From Nageia nagi (taxonomy: Eukaryota; Pinophyta): 64,000 bases of DNA. The notes under the pieces are model-generated. The model saw nothing but the letters and a program-made list of their open reading frames with translations, was not told the DNA's origin and ran no database searches. Where the stretch lies: NCBI GenBank assembly GCA_050084985.1, contig JBITNC010000002.1:38626001-38690000 (forward strand). Reading direction: 5' to 3'. Shown one piece after another: positions 1 to 11,352 of the stretch; positions within the stretch are counted from its first letter, which is position 1; each line of letters begins with the position of its first letter. A program made the position numbers and the translations under genes.

Positions 1-408
1 ACCTGATGGTGCTCTGATGAAATTAACCCTTTATGGCTTACAACATCAGCATAATAATACAAGTCAATCTCATAATGAACACAACATATAAAGTGGTTCC
101 TCCCTACTTAGGAGTACATCCATTAACTAAGATCTTGTTATTCTCAAGGACCTCTCTTACAAAATTTCTCATCTCTCTCTAAACCCTAAACCTATAGCAA
201 AGCTTGCATTACAATTGTTTCATTATAATGAGAGGAGATGTACCTCTCTATTTATAAGAAGAAACCCACCTTTTAACTTAAGGGTAAGGTTAAAGGTGTT
301 TCTATATTTATTCCTTTAATGATTTAAGGTATCTAAAGATACTTTAAGTATTAAATAAATTTATATTAAAGAGAAATATTACACAATATTATATTACAAA
401 TTCTAACA
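1..408 (-). repeat. 3' LTR of copia copy 1
   Basis: The terminus on the minus strand begins TGTTAGAATTTG at 408, immediately after a purine-rich tract, as expected of a 3' LTR. Bases 181-408 align directly with 3568-3831 (shared landmarks: the AAACCCTAAACCTATAG start, the 'tacctctctatttataagaag' region, the repeated 'ctttaagtatta'). The part left of 181 has no partner, because the 5' copy is truncated; the outer LTR end may lie outside the window. Confidence 0.75.
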
Positions 409-421
409 CTCCCTCTTAATG
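409..421 (-). other. Polypurine tract of copia copy 1
   Basis: On the minus strand the sequence TTAAGAGGGAG lies directly before the TGTTAGA of the 3' LTR. This is the plus-strand primer position in LTR retrotransposons and fixes the element's orientation and LTR boundary. Confidence 0.75.
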
Positions 422-1079
422 TAATATTAAGATAAAGTGTAGAGAAAGAAGAGAAAGTAAGAGATATTTCTCCTCCAAAGAGATACAAGCAGAGATGAGA
501 ACTTTTACATCTTTTAGAAATAAGAAAGATCTTAGTTTGATACTCACTACAATACCATTTGACAAAATGGTTTACAATACAATCATTAACCATAACTGGT
601 TTCACTGTAAGTATAGTCGATCAACACTGAGTTGACATGTGAGCCTTCATGAGCCTACCCAATTGAAGTAAGTAACCTACATTCTCAAGATGAAACATAC
701 AAGCTACAAGCAACTCATAAACAAGATCAGTTAGATGCATCATATAAACATTCATATCAATCACAATATATATGAACTAAGTAAGGCCACCCATAAATTG
801 ATTAATGATAAACTATAAGTCATCACAAAGATGCCAAGCTAATACTTATAGTCATCTATTGTATATTAGAAACATGTGTTAATCAATAGTAAAAAGAGCA
901 TATGCATATGTTAACCACTCACATATGGATAACCAAATAGTACCAAAAAACACATACTAATTTCTCACATAGTGATAATAGAAACCAAAATGTACCATGA
1001 GTTCCTCACACAAAGCGAACTAACCACAAAGGTGTACATTTAAGATCAATACTATATAGCAAAATATCCTCCTAGGGAT

Positions 1080-1300
1080 GAATTTATTATCACAAACATG
1101 AATTCAACATCGAAATTCAAACTTCACTCTCCCTTGAGGATAACTTCACTACCATAAGATACTTTCAAGGTGTGCACAATAAAGTTTCTAAAAAAGCTAG
1201 TGAATAAATTAAGAAATTCAAAGTCAGATGAATAGAGCTGTAGTTGTTGCATCAAGAACTTTCTCCCTAACATAATGTGCTTAGATTTATTATGCACTAG
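1080..1300 (-). pseudogene. Second degenerate copy of the copia pol 3' end
   Basis: This stretch resembles 1430-1600 of the same element: both carry, in the same order, the RNase H tail ('catcaagaac.ttctc...' with 'tgtgct' downstream) and the short C-terminal segment with the pattern 'cttcactc.cct.ttga.g...aacttcac'. It looks like a tandem duplication of the last RNase H codons and the region before the PPT. Similarity was judged by eye and is modest. Confidence 0.45.
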
Positions 1301-1439
1301 AAGTAATAACTTAAGAGGCCAAGCCCATACTTATAGTCACCTAAAGAGCAATGTGTAAACAAAGTATACAAACAAAACAAAGTGCTCAACAACTTTATTA
1401 AGAAGGAAGTAGTTACAATGGATTCACTAATAAGTCAAA

Positions 1440-3566
1440 CTTTACTCCCTTTTGAAGGCAACTTCACCAACCTAATAGAATCCTTAAGCTTATAGAACTA
1501 AGCTTATGGAAAGGGCTTTGTTAAAAAATTAGCAAAGTTTTAGACTGATGGATAATACTACAAGTGTAGAATACCATCAAGAACCTTCTCTTGATGAAGT
1601 GGGCTTGAAATTCTATGTGCTTTGTTCTTTGATGAAAAATAAGATTCTTTGCCAAATAAATAGCTAACTGATTATCTAAAAAAAATTAATATGGATGAAC
1701 TTACTCATACCCAACTTATTTCAAAAGATGCCTCAACCATATGGTTTCCTAGGATGCAACTAACATTGCATGATATTCACCCTCTATGGTGGAGAGAGCA
1801 ATAGTAGTCTACTTCTTGGAAGCCTAAGAGATAGCACTTGAACCAATGCTAAACACATAAGAAGAGTTGATTTTATTTCATCTCTATCTCCCCCATAGTC
1901 AGAATCTAAGAATCTTGGGAGAACAAACAAAGAAAACTTATCATACTTGAGAGCAAGATCCTTATTGCTCATAACATACCTCAAAATTTTCTTAACTACA
2001 TTGAAGTGCTCAACATATGAATTTTGCATAAAGTGAGCCAAAAAATTCATATTGAAGGCAATATTTAGCCCAAATATAGTCAAATATAGAAGACTACCAA
2101 TTAGCTACCTATAATCTATAGCATCTACCAATTAAGAGTTGGAAGTAAGAGAAAAAGTGATTCCAAGAGAGACTAGGATTGTAGCATGTTTACACTCTTG
2201 CATTCCAAAATTTTGCAATATTTTTGTGATATACTTGGATTGACTAAGATAAGTACAATACTTGTATTGGTACACTTGCATACCAAGGTAGTAGTGCAAT
2301 ATACCAAGGTCTATCATTTCAAAAGTTGCCTTATGTTTGGATATGTAGTCTTGTATAAGAACTATATTATTCCCTATAATAAATAGATCATCCACGTAGA
2401 AAAGAATCAAGATAAAGTATTATCCTTGGTTGACCACAAATATTTATGTAAAAGAAGTATTTAGAAAATTCAATGTCCTCAAAGAATCTTGAAATCTTTT
2501 TGTACCAGGCCCAAGGTGCTTACTTAATTCCATATAAAGACTTCTTTAGATTGTAAACAAAAGATTTTTTACCTTCCAAAATAAACCTTTCTTATTGGTT
2601 CATGTATATTTCCACATCTAAGTCACCATTGAGAAAAGTACTCTTGACATCAAGTTGAAAAAGTTTCTATCCCTAAGTTGTTGTAAGAGAAAGGATCACC
2701 TTGATAGTAGGCATATTTTCGACTAGAGCAAAAGTTTCTTCATAATCAACTCCATATTTTTGAGCAAAACCCTTGGCTACTAACCTTTGTTCATATTTCT
2801 CAATTTCTACAAAATGGATTATATTTGACCTTACAAACCCATTTATTACCAATCACATTGTGTTCATTTGGATAAGGAACCAAATTCCAAGTTTGATTCT
2901 TCATTAGAGCCTCATACTCTACATTCATTGCATTCATCCAACATTCCTACTTTAAAGCTTATTTAAACGATGAAGCCTCATTCTTACTATCAATTTTGGA
3001 AAATAAGGATTTATTAAAGGTCATACATTTGTTTATCCTTTGTGTTGGAGAGCTTTTTTCATTAGGTGACAAATCAATACTGACATCCAACCAATTAGGT
3101 GTAACAGAAGAATCATCAATCTCATCTAGGTTCTTATAAGAAGTAGATTCTTTAGGAAGTTTATTGAAATTTATTTCCCTTGACACAAAGACTACTTTGG
3201 AGGAAGGTTGGTATAGCTTGTAGCCTCTATGCTGATTATCATAGCTAATGAAGATACACTTTTCAAATCTCTTATCTAGCTGCTTCCTTTTCTCAAGAAC
3301 TACAAAGGCATAATAATTACAACCAAAGACCCTAAAGTGAGAGATGTTAGGTTTACTTCCTATCCATGCTTCATTCATATTTTTTCCTTCAACTACTTTT
3401 GTAAGACACCTATTTAATATGTAGATTGTAGTATTTACAATTTCATCCCATAAGAAGCTAAGAACATTTTCCAACATGCATCTTACTATTTTCTAAATGG
3501 TTCTATTTTTTAATTCGGCTACACCATTCTATGGAGTGTAAGAGATCATAAACTACCTCTTGATTC
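1440..3566 (-). pseudogene. Copia pol remnant: integrase C-half, RT, RNase H
   Basis: Reading leftwards on the minus strand: integrase from about 3566 (NGVAE motif with the catalytic Glu, then EIVNTTIYILNRC and the GCNYYAFV region, open from 3477 to 2959); RT N-half at about 2900-2420, frameshifted; RT with the catalytic YVDD box at about 2400 and DLGILHYYLGMQ (2410-2132); RNase H from 2083 (LDSDYGGD, then after a frameshift IEGEYHAM, IWLRHLL and the KHIEFQAHFI tail) to about 1440. Several in-frame TAG codons sit where Trp or Gln is expected. Catalytic motifs are visible but the frame is broken many times; no product is expected. Confidence 0.85.
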
Positions 3567-3567
3567 C

Positions 3568-3831
3568 AAAACCCTAAACCTATAGTAAATCTTTCTTTAC
3601 AATTATTTCATTACAATGAGAGGAGGGGTACCTCTCTATTTATAAGAAGAACCCCACCCTTTAACCTCCCTTTAACTCAAGGGTAATTTTAAAGGTGTTT
3701 CTATATTTATTCTTCTTTCTATATTTATTACCTTAATGCTTTAAGGTATATAAATATACTTTAAGTATTAAGTGAATTTACATTAAAGAGAAATATTAAA
3801 TAATATTAATATTACATTACAAATTCTAACA
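3568..3831 (-). repeat. Truncated 5' LTR of copia copy 1
   Basis: Direct repeat of 181-408. The minus-strand terminus TGTTAGAATTTG is at 3831. The copy stops at 3568 where integrase sequence begins, so its inner half and the primer-binding site are deleted. No matching TSD can be tested because the other end of the element is outside or at the edge of the window. Confidence 0.75.
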
Positions 3832-4610
3832 TGTTCAACATAAATTTTGTTAGATAGATATAATTGTGCTTACAACATTCTAAAATATTCCTTTTGGGTG
3901 GACCTCTATCTTGATCATAAACCATGTTGGGAAGCTTGCATGATTCATAACATACCTGATGAAGAGTTTCTCCAAAATTACATATGCCTACTTTCTAAAC
4001 CAATTTTATATGAATAATTATGATTAATGCTTGGGTCAACCCATTTGTTTGTAGATTTGTTAAATTATGTTAACCACCATCCTTGCATCCTTGAGAGTCT
4101 TTTGATGAGCTCACCATTACCCATATAATATCTATAAATATTTTTTATTGGGACTTCATGTTTTCTATGTTTATCACTTGCATATCTTTTGTTGTAGAAT
4201 TTATTTAGGAGAATAAATTGGGTTGCACCTTAGTCCATGTTAACTAGGCTTGTACACAAGGTTGGGGTAGAATCCAAGGAACTTTCTATTTTCAAAAACT
4301 TTCTATCTTTAGAAACTTTCTATTTTTAGTAATGTCCTAGTTTTTCAAACTATTCATTATTTTTGAGGGAGAGTCTCCTTATTTCTATATTATCTATTGT
4401 AATAGACTTGAAAAATCCATTATGAATTAAGGAATGAGGAGAAGATCATTTGCAAGTTTTATTTTGTGTTGATACATTTATGTGATTAGAGCCCATTTTA
4501 TTAGTCTCTTGCAGCTGAATTCACATTAGGATCCATCATGTACAAGTAAAAGATGACAAAAAAGAAAAAGAAAATCAAAATTTTATTATAAAGGTAAAAA
4601 AATATATATT

Positions 4611-4618
<8 letters not shown>
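3832..4618. other. Intergenic, possible old LTR debris
   Basis: No gene recognised. The part around 4200-4500 (repeated 'actttctat', then 'attgtaatagacttg' and 'gaattaaggaatgag') has the look of the transcribed end of a copia LTR, but no partner copy, PPT or primer site was found here. Confidence 0.3.

Positions 4619-4646
<28 letters not shown>
4619..4646. repeat. (AC)14 microsatellite
   Basis: Fourteen perfect AC dinucleotides, preceded by an AT-rich run. A simple sequence repeat; no function implied. Confidence 0.98.
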
Positions 4647-4832
4647 TCAAAAAATTATTTTTGAAGCATCTTGGCTATTTGGTGTGCTACCCTATGTGTT
4701 TGCATCATACTGTTGTGTTCACTTTGTCCATTTTATCCATCATTGTGAAGCTATTAAATGTAAAGAATGATGATCATAGTAACCTACAAGATAGATATAT
4801 ATACACCTCACACATTCACCCATGGATGAAAT

Positions 4833-5869
4833 CAAGATGTTGGGTCCACTTAAAGGGAGAGTGGGGAAAATTGGCAAAGTAAAAACTCAATGTCAAAAAA
4901 ATTAAAATCGAGATCTTGATTTAGGTTTGGGATATTTAAAGCAAAAATATGTACAAATATCAAGATCTTGATATTTAAAATAAAAATATGTACAATATTA
5001 GGATCTTGATATTTGAATCTACAATTTCACCTTAGATTTAGGCTTGAAAACTCGGCTTCGTGAGACAACACTTAGCCTTGGAACTTCAAGTATATGTTCA
5101 TGGCAAGTTTAATGGAAAATCTCAACTTTAGGCATATATTTGATGGAGTTTTTGGTAGAATTTTTATAAAATTAAAACCCATTATAGATTAAAGAGTTTA
5201 TATTTCAAATATGTAATTTATTTTATAATTGGATAAGATTTTATATTTTTAATTATTTTTTAGTAAAAGTGGTCCATATGCTTGAAGTAGGAGCCTCTCA
5301 TATTTTCTTAAGAAGTTTTTTTTTGGGAGTAATGAAAAAAAAAATTATATAGGGACAAGCTTCATATAATTCCCTATAAAAATAAAAATAAAACAAATTT
5401 GAAAAAAAAAATTAAGTTCAGATCAAATTATAGTGGATGAACACAAGCACTTTTCAAAACCACAAACATGCCTGGTACAAAATTAATAAAAAAACAAATA
5501 TTGATTTAAAAATTATGGAAAAATATCCAAGACAAGATACAACATGTTAGGTATCCTTTTCTAAAAGTATTTTAAAAAATACATTGATTTTAGTCAAATT
5601 ATGGTGGACGGACACGTGAATGGTATGGTCTAAAAATAGTTTTTTTTAAGTGTGTTTTTTCATCCTATTAAAATTTAAATTCCATGATTTGGGTATTGGA
5701 AAAAATTATATATTTGAAAACTAGACTCTGATCATTATATTTTCACTATATTAAACTTTTTCATGATTTCATGTCTAAGTGCTTCATTTTTTGATATCAA
5801 TCATACCCAAATTTGAAAATCAAGGAAAACACTTCCACTTTTTTGCCTTAAAGTGGACCCAACTTCTTG
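4833..5869. repeat. 25-bp inverted repeat enclosing about 1 kb
   Basis: 4833-4857 and the reverse complement of 5845-5869 match at 22 of 25 positions by hand count; the core is AGTGGACCCAAC. The enclosed kilobase has no recognisable ORF. It could be the ends of a small non-autonomous DNA element, but I found no convincing TSD, so it is only an inverted repeat on present evidence. Confidence 0.45.
4932..5014. repeat. Tandem repeat, two units of 38-39 bp
   Basis: Two adjacent units begin ATATTTAAA and end GGATCTTG or AGATCTTG, with the shared centre AAAAATATGTACAA. A partial third unit (GATCTTGAT) flanks on the left. Confidence 0.85.
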
Positions 5870-7300
5870 CACCCACCCCCATATGTTACTCATATGTATA
5901 GTTGTACATATAAATAAAGGAGTAGTTTATAAGTATAATATCCATATTTTATTTTTTCAAAACATCTTCCGCAAGGTTTCTAAAACTTTGGATGATAAAC
6001 ATAAATGATTTTGATACATCACTAGGATGTTATGAACTCATACATGTTTACACATCCTAATCTTGAAACAATAAAAAATTTGGTGTTTCTTGAGCATAAT
6101 TTTAAGTAATTATTCATCCTATTATTTTGCTTCATCTCAAACCAAAGAGATAGGATAGAAAGAAAAGATAGGAAGAAAAAATGTACATACAAAAAAAGGG
6201 GGCTATGGATGCCTGATTGGAAATATAGCAAGGTTGTAGTGAGATCTAGGGATTAATATTCATCAGGGCTATGAACACCTATCTAAAAATGAGGTATACT
6301 TTATGAAGAGGTGACATTTACAACCTTCAAGATGGATCTTTAGATGTTTCACATGGATGAATCAGCTTACATAATTTATGCTCATGGAATATTAAATTAG
6401 TGAGCGATAAGAGAAGAAATGAATACCATTGCACAAACATGAGTTTATAATAAACTTAAGTGTATCACAACTTTGTTTTATATCATATTTAGTAGAAGAA
6501 ATTTAAAGGAAATATCTTTTGATAAAATTAATATGAATATATTACTTATTACACTTCTTTATTATATTATATGTTTATCTCATTCCATAATACATATATC
6601 TCATTATTATTATAATCTTGGTAGGTTAACTAAATTATCATGTTTAACATCTAAATAGTTATACTATCCATTCATATTCACTTATCCATATGTATACATT
6701 CATAGCATTATACATTCATACATATATCCATGTGTTCATACCATTTATACCATCCACACATACATGCATTATCCTATATGTATAAACAGCCAAGAAAAAT
6801 GGAAAATAATGATAGCTAATTTTGTACTACTATAAATAAAATATTGCCCAAAATATAACAAATAATGATAATGATCTAAAATAAACTAAATAATCATATT
6901 ATATTAAAACCTTTCATCCATTAAAATACTAGATATTATATGATATAATGTAAATAAGCATAAATAATTTGTCATCATGATATATAACATGAAAATTAAA
7001 GTGTAACCTAAGAACCATAAATCATAACACAACACATGATAATATCAAACTATAATTCATCAAAACCATCATCATAAACATAAGTACCCAAATTATCATC
7101 ATATGTATGTATCAAAAAATAATCATATAGTGTCTATTGTTTAGTCATCAATAAATATCCATCAAATAAAACCCTTGATAATGATCACCATGATCTAAAA
7201 AATAAATATAATATAACATCCATCAATAAATATAAGCCTAATCACTAGAATCATAAGCTAATAATAACATATTATAACAAGGATTCATAATGGTCAATTC
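5870..7300. other. AT-rich intergenic stretch, nothing recognised
   Basis: Only short low-complexity ORFs. Around 6660-6780 there are irregular repeats of 'cattcata' and 'catatat'. No domain was recognised on either strand. Confidence 0.6.
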
Positions 7301-8199
7301 ATTGAGACATCATCATACTTACTACCCTCACCACCACCCTAGTCGTTGGTCTCACTAACCTCTTGACCCCTCTAAGATGGTACTATGGGACTACCTATGC
7401 TCTATCCTTGTCCTGCTTCTTATAGCTTGGTTGATCTTGGATGATGATGAGAATAAGTAGCAATCACACTCCTTCTATGAGAATTTTCACCCCTAGTCTA
7501 GCCTCTATGTACACTGGAAGCACCCTATACCCCACTAGTTATAACTATAGGAAGTGTATGGACATATAGGAGAATGTAACTTGGAGGAGGAATAGGATAG
7601 TCAACATCAGGCACATATGTAGGAATACCCACCAACCAAGTATTTGTAACTCTATGGTAATAATCTCATTACTTGCAAATATCCTAAATAAATGAGGAAG
7701 ACTACCTCTCTATGCCTGCTAATGTGTAGGCTATCCTAGCCTACTGCTATAAGGTCTAAATTATGGCTCAAGCTATGTCTCTCTCCTATCTATAACGGTC
7801 GTGCTCAACCCTATACTTGAACCTTTCCTCATCAAAATACATGTACTACTCCAACTAAGCATACATAAACTCATTGTATCCATAAGATTGGTAAAGCAAT
7901 AATTAGGATTGGGTTAATAAAAACTTTAGCTCTAAACATCTTACCCAATAGTGCATTAATACTAAGAACCTATGGAGTAGGTACCTCCTCCTTTGTAGCT
8001 CCATCTTTTGTCTCTTCTTCTTGATTCTCCTCAACATGAGAAACATTCTCCTCACCTTGTACATCCACCTTTAGAATGTCCCCCTAAAGACCCATCTTAG
8101 TATCCTAACCCTCAGCCAAACTAGGTCCAACCCTAGGATCCTCTATGCATTAACATACTCTTCTACCCTAATCATTCTCATCTCCCTCCTCCTGCTCAG

Positions 8200-9290
8200 C
8201 CTACCACTAAGAAGCAAATACCTTAGTAACACCCACATCATCATCTGCAACCTCCTCATTGATAGACTCCTCTTGAGTAGGATTAGAATCTACATAAACC
8301 AAATTCTAAAGGCCATCAATGAGAAGAGTCCCCTCTCGCTAGTACCTCACAAGATCTAGAGGTAAATCCTGCATAAGGGTGAACTGGTTCCTAACATGAT
8401 CAAACTAAAAGTACTCTATAAATGTAACCCATTAGCCACTAAGAACCCTAGCCTATCTAATGCCTATAAGCTCAACCTCAAGCTCATCCCATGTTAGTTA
8501 TAGATGGTAAGGCTTGAATCTAATATGGTCTAACACTAGCTGAGTAAGCATAGTACGATAATAATGAACATTCCTGTATGACTAGCAAAACCAAGAATAA
8601 GAAGTCTAGGAGGATGAGCCACTACAATGTGCTCATATGCCCATGCTTGAAGAGTGATGGTCATTGATAATGAGGTTCTATGACCCTAAGAGTAGAAAAA
8701 TAACTCTTTATATCACTATGCAAAAAAGGTAGGTGCCTAAGTATACACTATATCATGCTAAATCATATCTATAATAATGACTAACAGTGACCATGGACAT
8801 ATGCCATTACTAGTATCAGGTAAGGCATAACACTGAATCAAGTCCATCAAGAAGGAGAACCTAATGCTCCCCTGTTGATCATCCTGCAAAACTTAATAAT
8901 ATCTGATATCCCTTAAGGTGATCTTGGACATAATCATATCCACTCCATCATCCCCATATAAATAAGAAATAGCTAGCAAAATATCATCTCTATCAACCAT
9001 GTGTTGAATATATTGACCATGAATGGTAACTAGTACATATGATGAATGTCCTCTATTGTGATACTCATCTCTCCTATCAGGAGATGAAAGGTAGAAGTGG
9101 TGGAGTCCCACCTCTCAAGCAAAGTAGCTAAAAGAGGATACTCCCAATGGATATGACCCATGTAGGGTCCAACCCCAAAACCCACACTCTGAAAGAAAGT
9201 GTGATTTGCAATAGTAAGAAAGGGATTTCTCTCCTATAGGATGGTGGAATAACATCCTCTAGACTCAAATACATCCTGAACCTAAGAAGC
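8200..9290 (-). pseudogene. Plant mobile domain (PMD/MAIN-like) remnant
   Basis: On the minus strand, starting near 9290, the translation reads VGFGVGPYMGHIHWEYPLLATLLERW and, around 9119-9050, TSTFHLLIGEMSITIEDIH, which fits the family pattern ERW...TFHLP.GEM.ITL.DV. Further on, after frameshifts, LQAWAYEHIVVAHP (about 8670-8620) matches the later PMD segment LQ.WA.E...V.RP, and an acidic tail follows to about 8200. PMD proteins are transposase-derived and occur as transposon ORFs and as domesticated genes (MAIN, MAIL1 in Arabidopsis). Several TAG/TAA stops and frame changes show this copy is dead. Domain recognition is by motif only. Confidence 0.6.
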
Positions 9291-10146
9291 TAAGTAACTA
9301 TGCTAAGTTAAAAATAATTATTATTAAGCCTAAATGTCAATGATTGGATGACCAAGTTATAGAATCATCAACGTTCACTAGCTGAATGTCGATGATCTTG
9401 TAGTGTTTTGGCTCTGATCGATGATTGTGGCAAAAAATTTACATAATTTCTAAAAGTACTTAAATATAACCAAATCTCAAAATTTAAATGGTTAAAAAAT
9501 GCCTAAACACAAAAATAATTATTCCTATAGTTTTTATTTTCCAATTTAGCCCCTAAAAATGGCATACTAATCAAAATATTAAAAAGAGGCATTTTAAAAC
9601 CCTACCTCCTCTCTAGTCAGCCTCATTCAGATAGCTGGTCTACTCCTCAATGGCATCTTGTCCCATAGAATGTGATGAGGTGTCTAGTAGATTGGTCAAC
9701 TGCAAAAAAAGAACAAGAAATTGACAAGGGCTCTAGAAAAGTATACATGAAAAATAAGAAAATGACATATCACTTTGTCTTTTTTATTTTGACCATGACC
9801 AAGAACATTAACAATTTTAACTTAGATGCCAATGATTTTCAAGGGACATCGAAGACTAGAACCATTTTTTGGCAACCTATAATACCATAAAAATACTAAA
9901 AAATCAAAAATGGGTGAATGATGAATAAAACACTTAAGCTCTCCTTCTGGTTTGTAATTGAGACAAAAACAACCAACTAAAAATAAAACATAATACAAAT
10001 ACCTAAAAATCTAGCTTAGGTCTATAACAAAAAATATAAAAAATACTCAAACCTTTCTTCTAGAATAGGAATTTGGATGAAAAATGTGTATACAGGGTCC
10101 CTTGTGAGGTAATATCAAGAAACCCATCTTTAATTCCTTGCACTTG

Positions 10147-10149
<3 letters not shown>

Positions 10150-10195
<46 letters not shown>
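10150..10195. repeat. (AT)23 microsatellite
   Basis: Perfect 46-bp AT dinucleotide run between the PMD remnant and the LTR. An apparent Tyr/Ile-repeat ORF on the minus strand is an artefact of it. Confidence 0.98.
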
Positions 10196-10197
<2 letters not shown>

Positions 10198-10783
10198 CCC
10201 AAAAAACTAAAAAATATGTCAAAGATAAAATGGAAAAGACTTTTACTTATCAACTTGACCAAAGTTAAGTGTTTTGGAAAAACTAAAACCCATGAGTAAT
10301 TCCAAATTCAAAAAAGGAACCTTCTTTTGACAAATAAGAGAAGGATGGGTTTGGATATAACTAAAAATAATGTATGATTTTTTGTGTAAGATCATCATTT
10401 AACCTAACTACTAGGATGAAAAGTAGAATGATCAAAATATTGTATTTTCAATACAACTTCTTTATCACATGCTAGCTTCGAAATGCGTTCAACAACATAG
10501 AGACTCATCACATACCTACCATAAACAACACACATTATAGTGATACTGATAAGTTTCTCTTTGATAATACAACCACACTACTTTCAAAATACATCAAATG
10601 TAAAAGATCAAAAAATGAATTTATTTATAACTCAATCAATCAAATTTGGCTTATTCATAGGGAATAGGTTCAACAATAACATTGACTAAAAGTCAAAAAT
10701 ACAAGTTAAAAAACTTGAGTGCACCCACCTTTAAAAGGGTAAGTTTTTGAATTATCCTTCGCTTACAAACTAGTGAATAATTC

Positions 10784-10797
10784 AAAAAGGGTCAAAT
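10784..10797 (+). other. PPT-like tract before LTR
   Basis: Purine-rich AAAAAGGGTCAAA sits directly before TGTAGATACCC. This supports reading the following LTR as a 3' LTR of a plus-strand element. Confidence 0.45.
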
Positions 10798-11352
10798 GTA
10801 GATACCCAAAAATGACCCTTCTTTTTATGGATGAAAGAAGGAAGAAAAAATTAAAGTAAATAAAAAAATTTAGTATAGTCTACCGAATGTCAGTTCCTGA
10901 TACCTAGATGTCGATGACTCACACCAATCATTGGCATTTGGTACCTAGACATCGATGATTCTAAATTTGGAAAAAGTAAAATAAAAATGGCAACATCTAA
11001 ACCATATTGGGAAGAAAGCAAAGGATAATGGATGACTCATCATCCATCCCATGCATCCCCACTTTGGATCACATCCATGATAAAGCTAGATAGGCTTTTC
11101 TATCTAGATTTTTGTCTCAAAATTGAAAATTTTGCTTGTTTCCAAAACCTATAAATAAAGCCTTCAATCATGAAGCAAGGGGATCTAGTTTGAATACAAA
11201 GTTACTTTATTAAAATACACCCAAGTTTTACTAAGTTAGATGTATTATTGTTCTACATTTTATACACTTATTTATGCTCACTTTATGTTGATTTTATGCT
11301 ATGAACAGGTATGTTTGATGTATTTTCTATTCACATGTGTATAGGGTCCACA
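10798..11352 (+). repeat. LTR, plus orientation
   Basis: Begins TGTAGATACCC and probably ends ...TCCACA at about 11352. A TATA-like CCTATAAATAAAG is at about 11147. Two related segments (GATACCTAGATGTCGATGA and GGTACCTAGACATCGATGA) repeat about 45 bp apart inside it. No second LTR copy of this family was found in the window. Confidence 0.55.

Larger units (their letters stand above)
1..3831 (-). mobile_element. Decayed Ty1/copia retrotransposon, copy 1
   Basis: Minus-strand element. Reading from right to left there is an LTR fragment (3831-3568), integrase C-terminal half, reverse transcriptase, RNase H, a polypurine tract (PPT) and the 3' LTR (from 408 leftwards, probably running out of the window). 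The order integrase before RT defines Ty1/copia. Gag, protease and the start of integrase are absent: the 5' LTR fragment joins the integrase directly at about 3567, so a deletion removed the LTR end, primer site and 5' coding part. Stops and frameshifts run through all domains. The element is non-functional. The left end and any TSD cannot be seen. Confidence 0.85.
7300..11352 (+). mobile_element. 3' part of an LTR retroelement with antisense PMD ORF
   Basis: A plus-strand LTR starts TGTAGATACCC at 10798, preceded by a purine-rich tract (AAAAAGGGTCAAA) that fits a PPT. Upstream of it, on the opposite strand, lies a plant mobile domain remnant (about 9290-8200). Extra ORFs between pol and the 3' LTR, some antisense and PMD-containing, are known from plant Ty3/gypsy elements of the Tat lineage; placement here is by that analogy. 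No gag-pol was found to the left, so this is a fragment or a non-autonomous copy. The left limit is arbitrary. Confidence 0.45.

Noticed and set aside
366-605. 79-codon ORF near the copia 3' LTR
   Set aside because: Crosses the PPT and LTR boundary; no protein similarity recognised.
8893-9111. 72-codon minus-strand ORF (LHHFYLSSPDRRDEY...)
   Set aside because: A neighbouring frame of the same DNA gives the PMD motifs, so this open frame is probably a shadow of the decayed domain.
10047-10262. Minus-strand ORF with an Ile/Tyr repeat
   Set aside because: Translation of the (AT)23 microsatellite; no coding evidence outside it.
10798-11352. Solo LTR interpretation
   Set aside because: No TSD (TCAAA against AGTGT) and a PPT-like tract precedes it.
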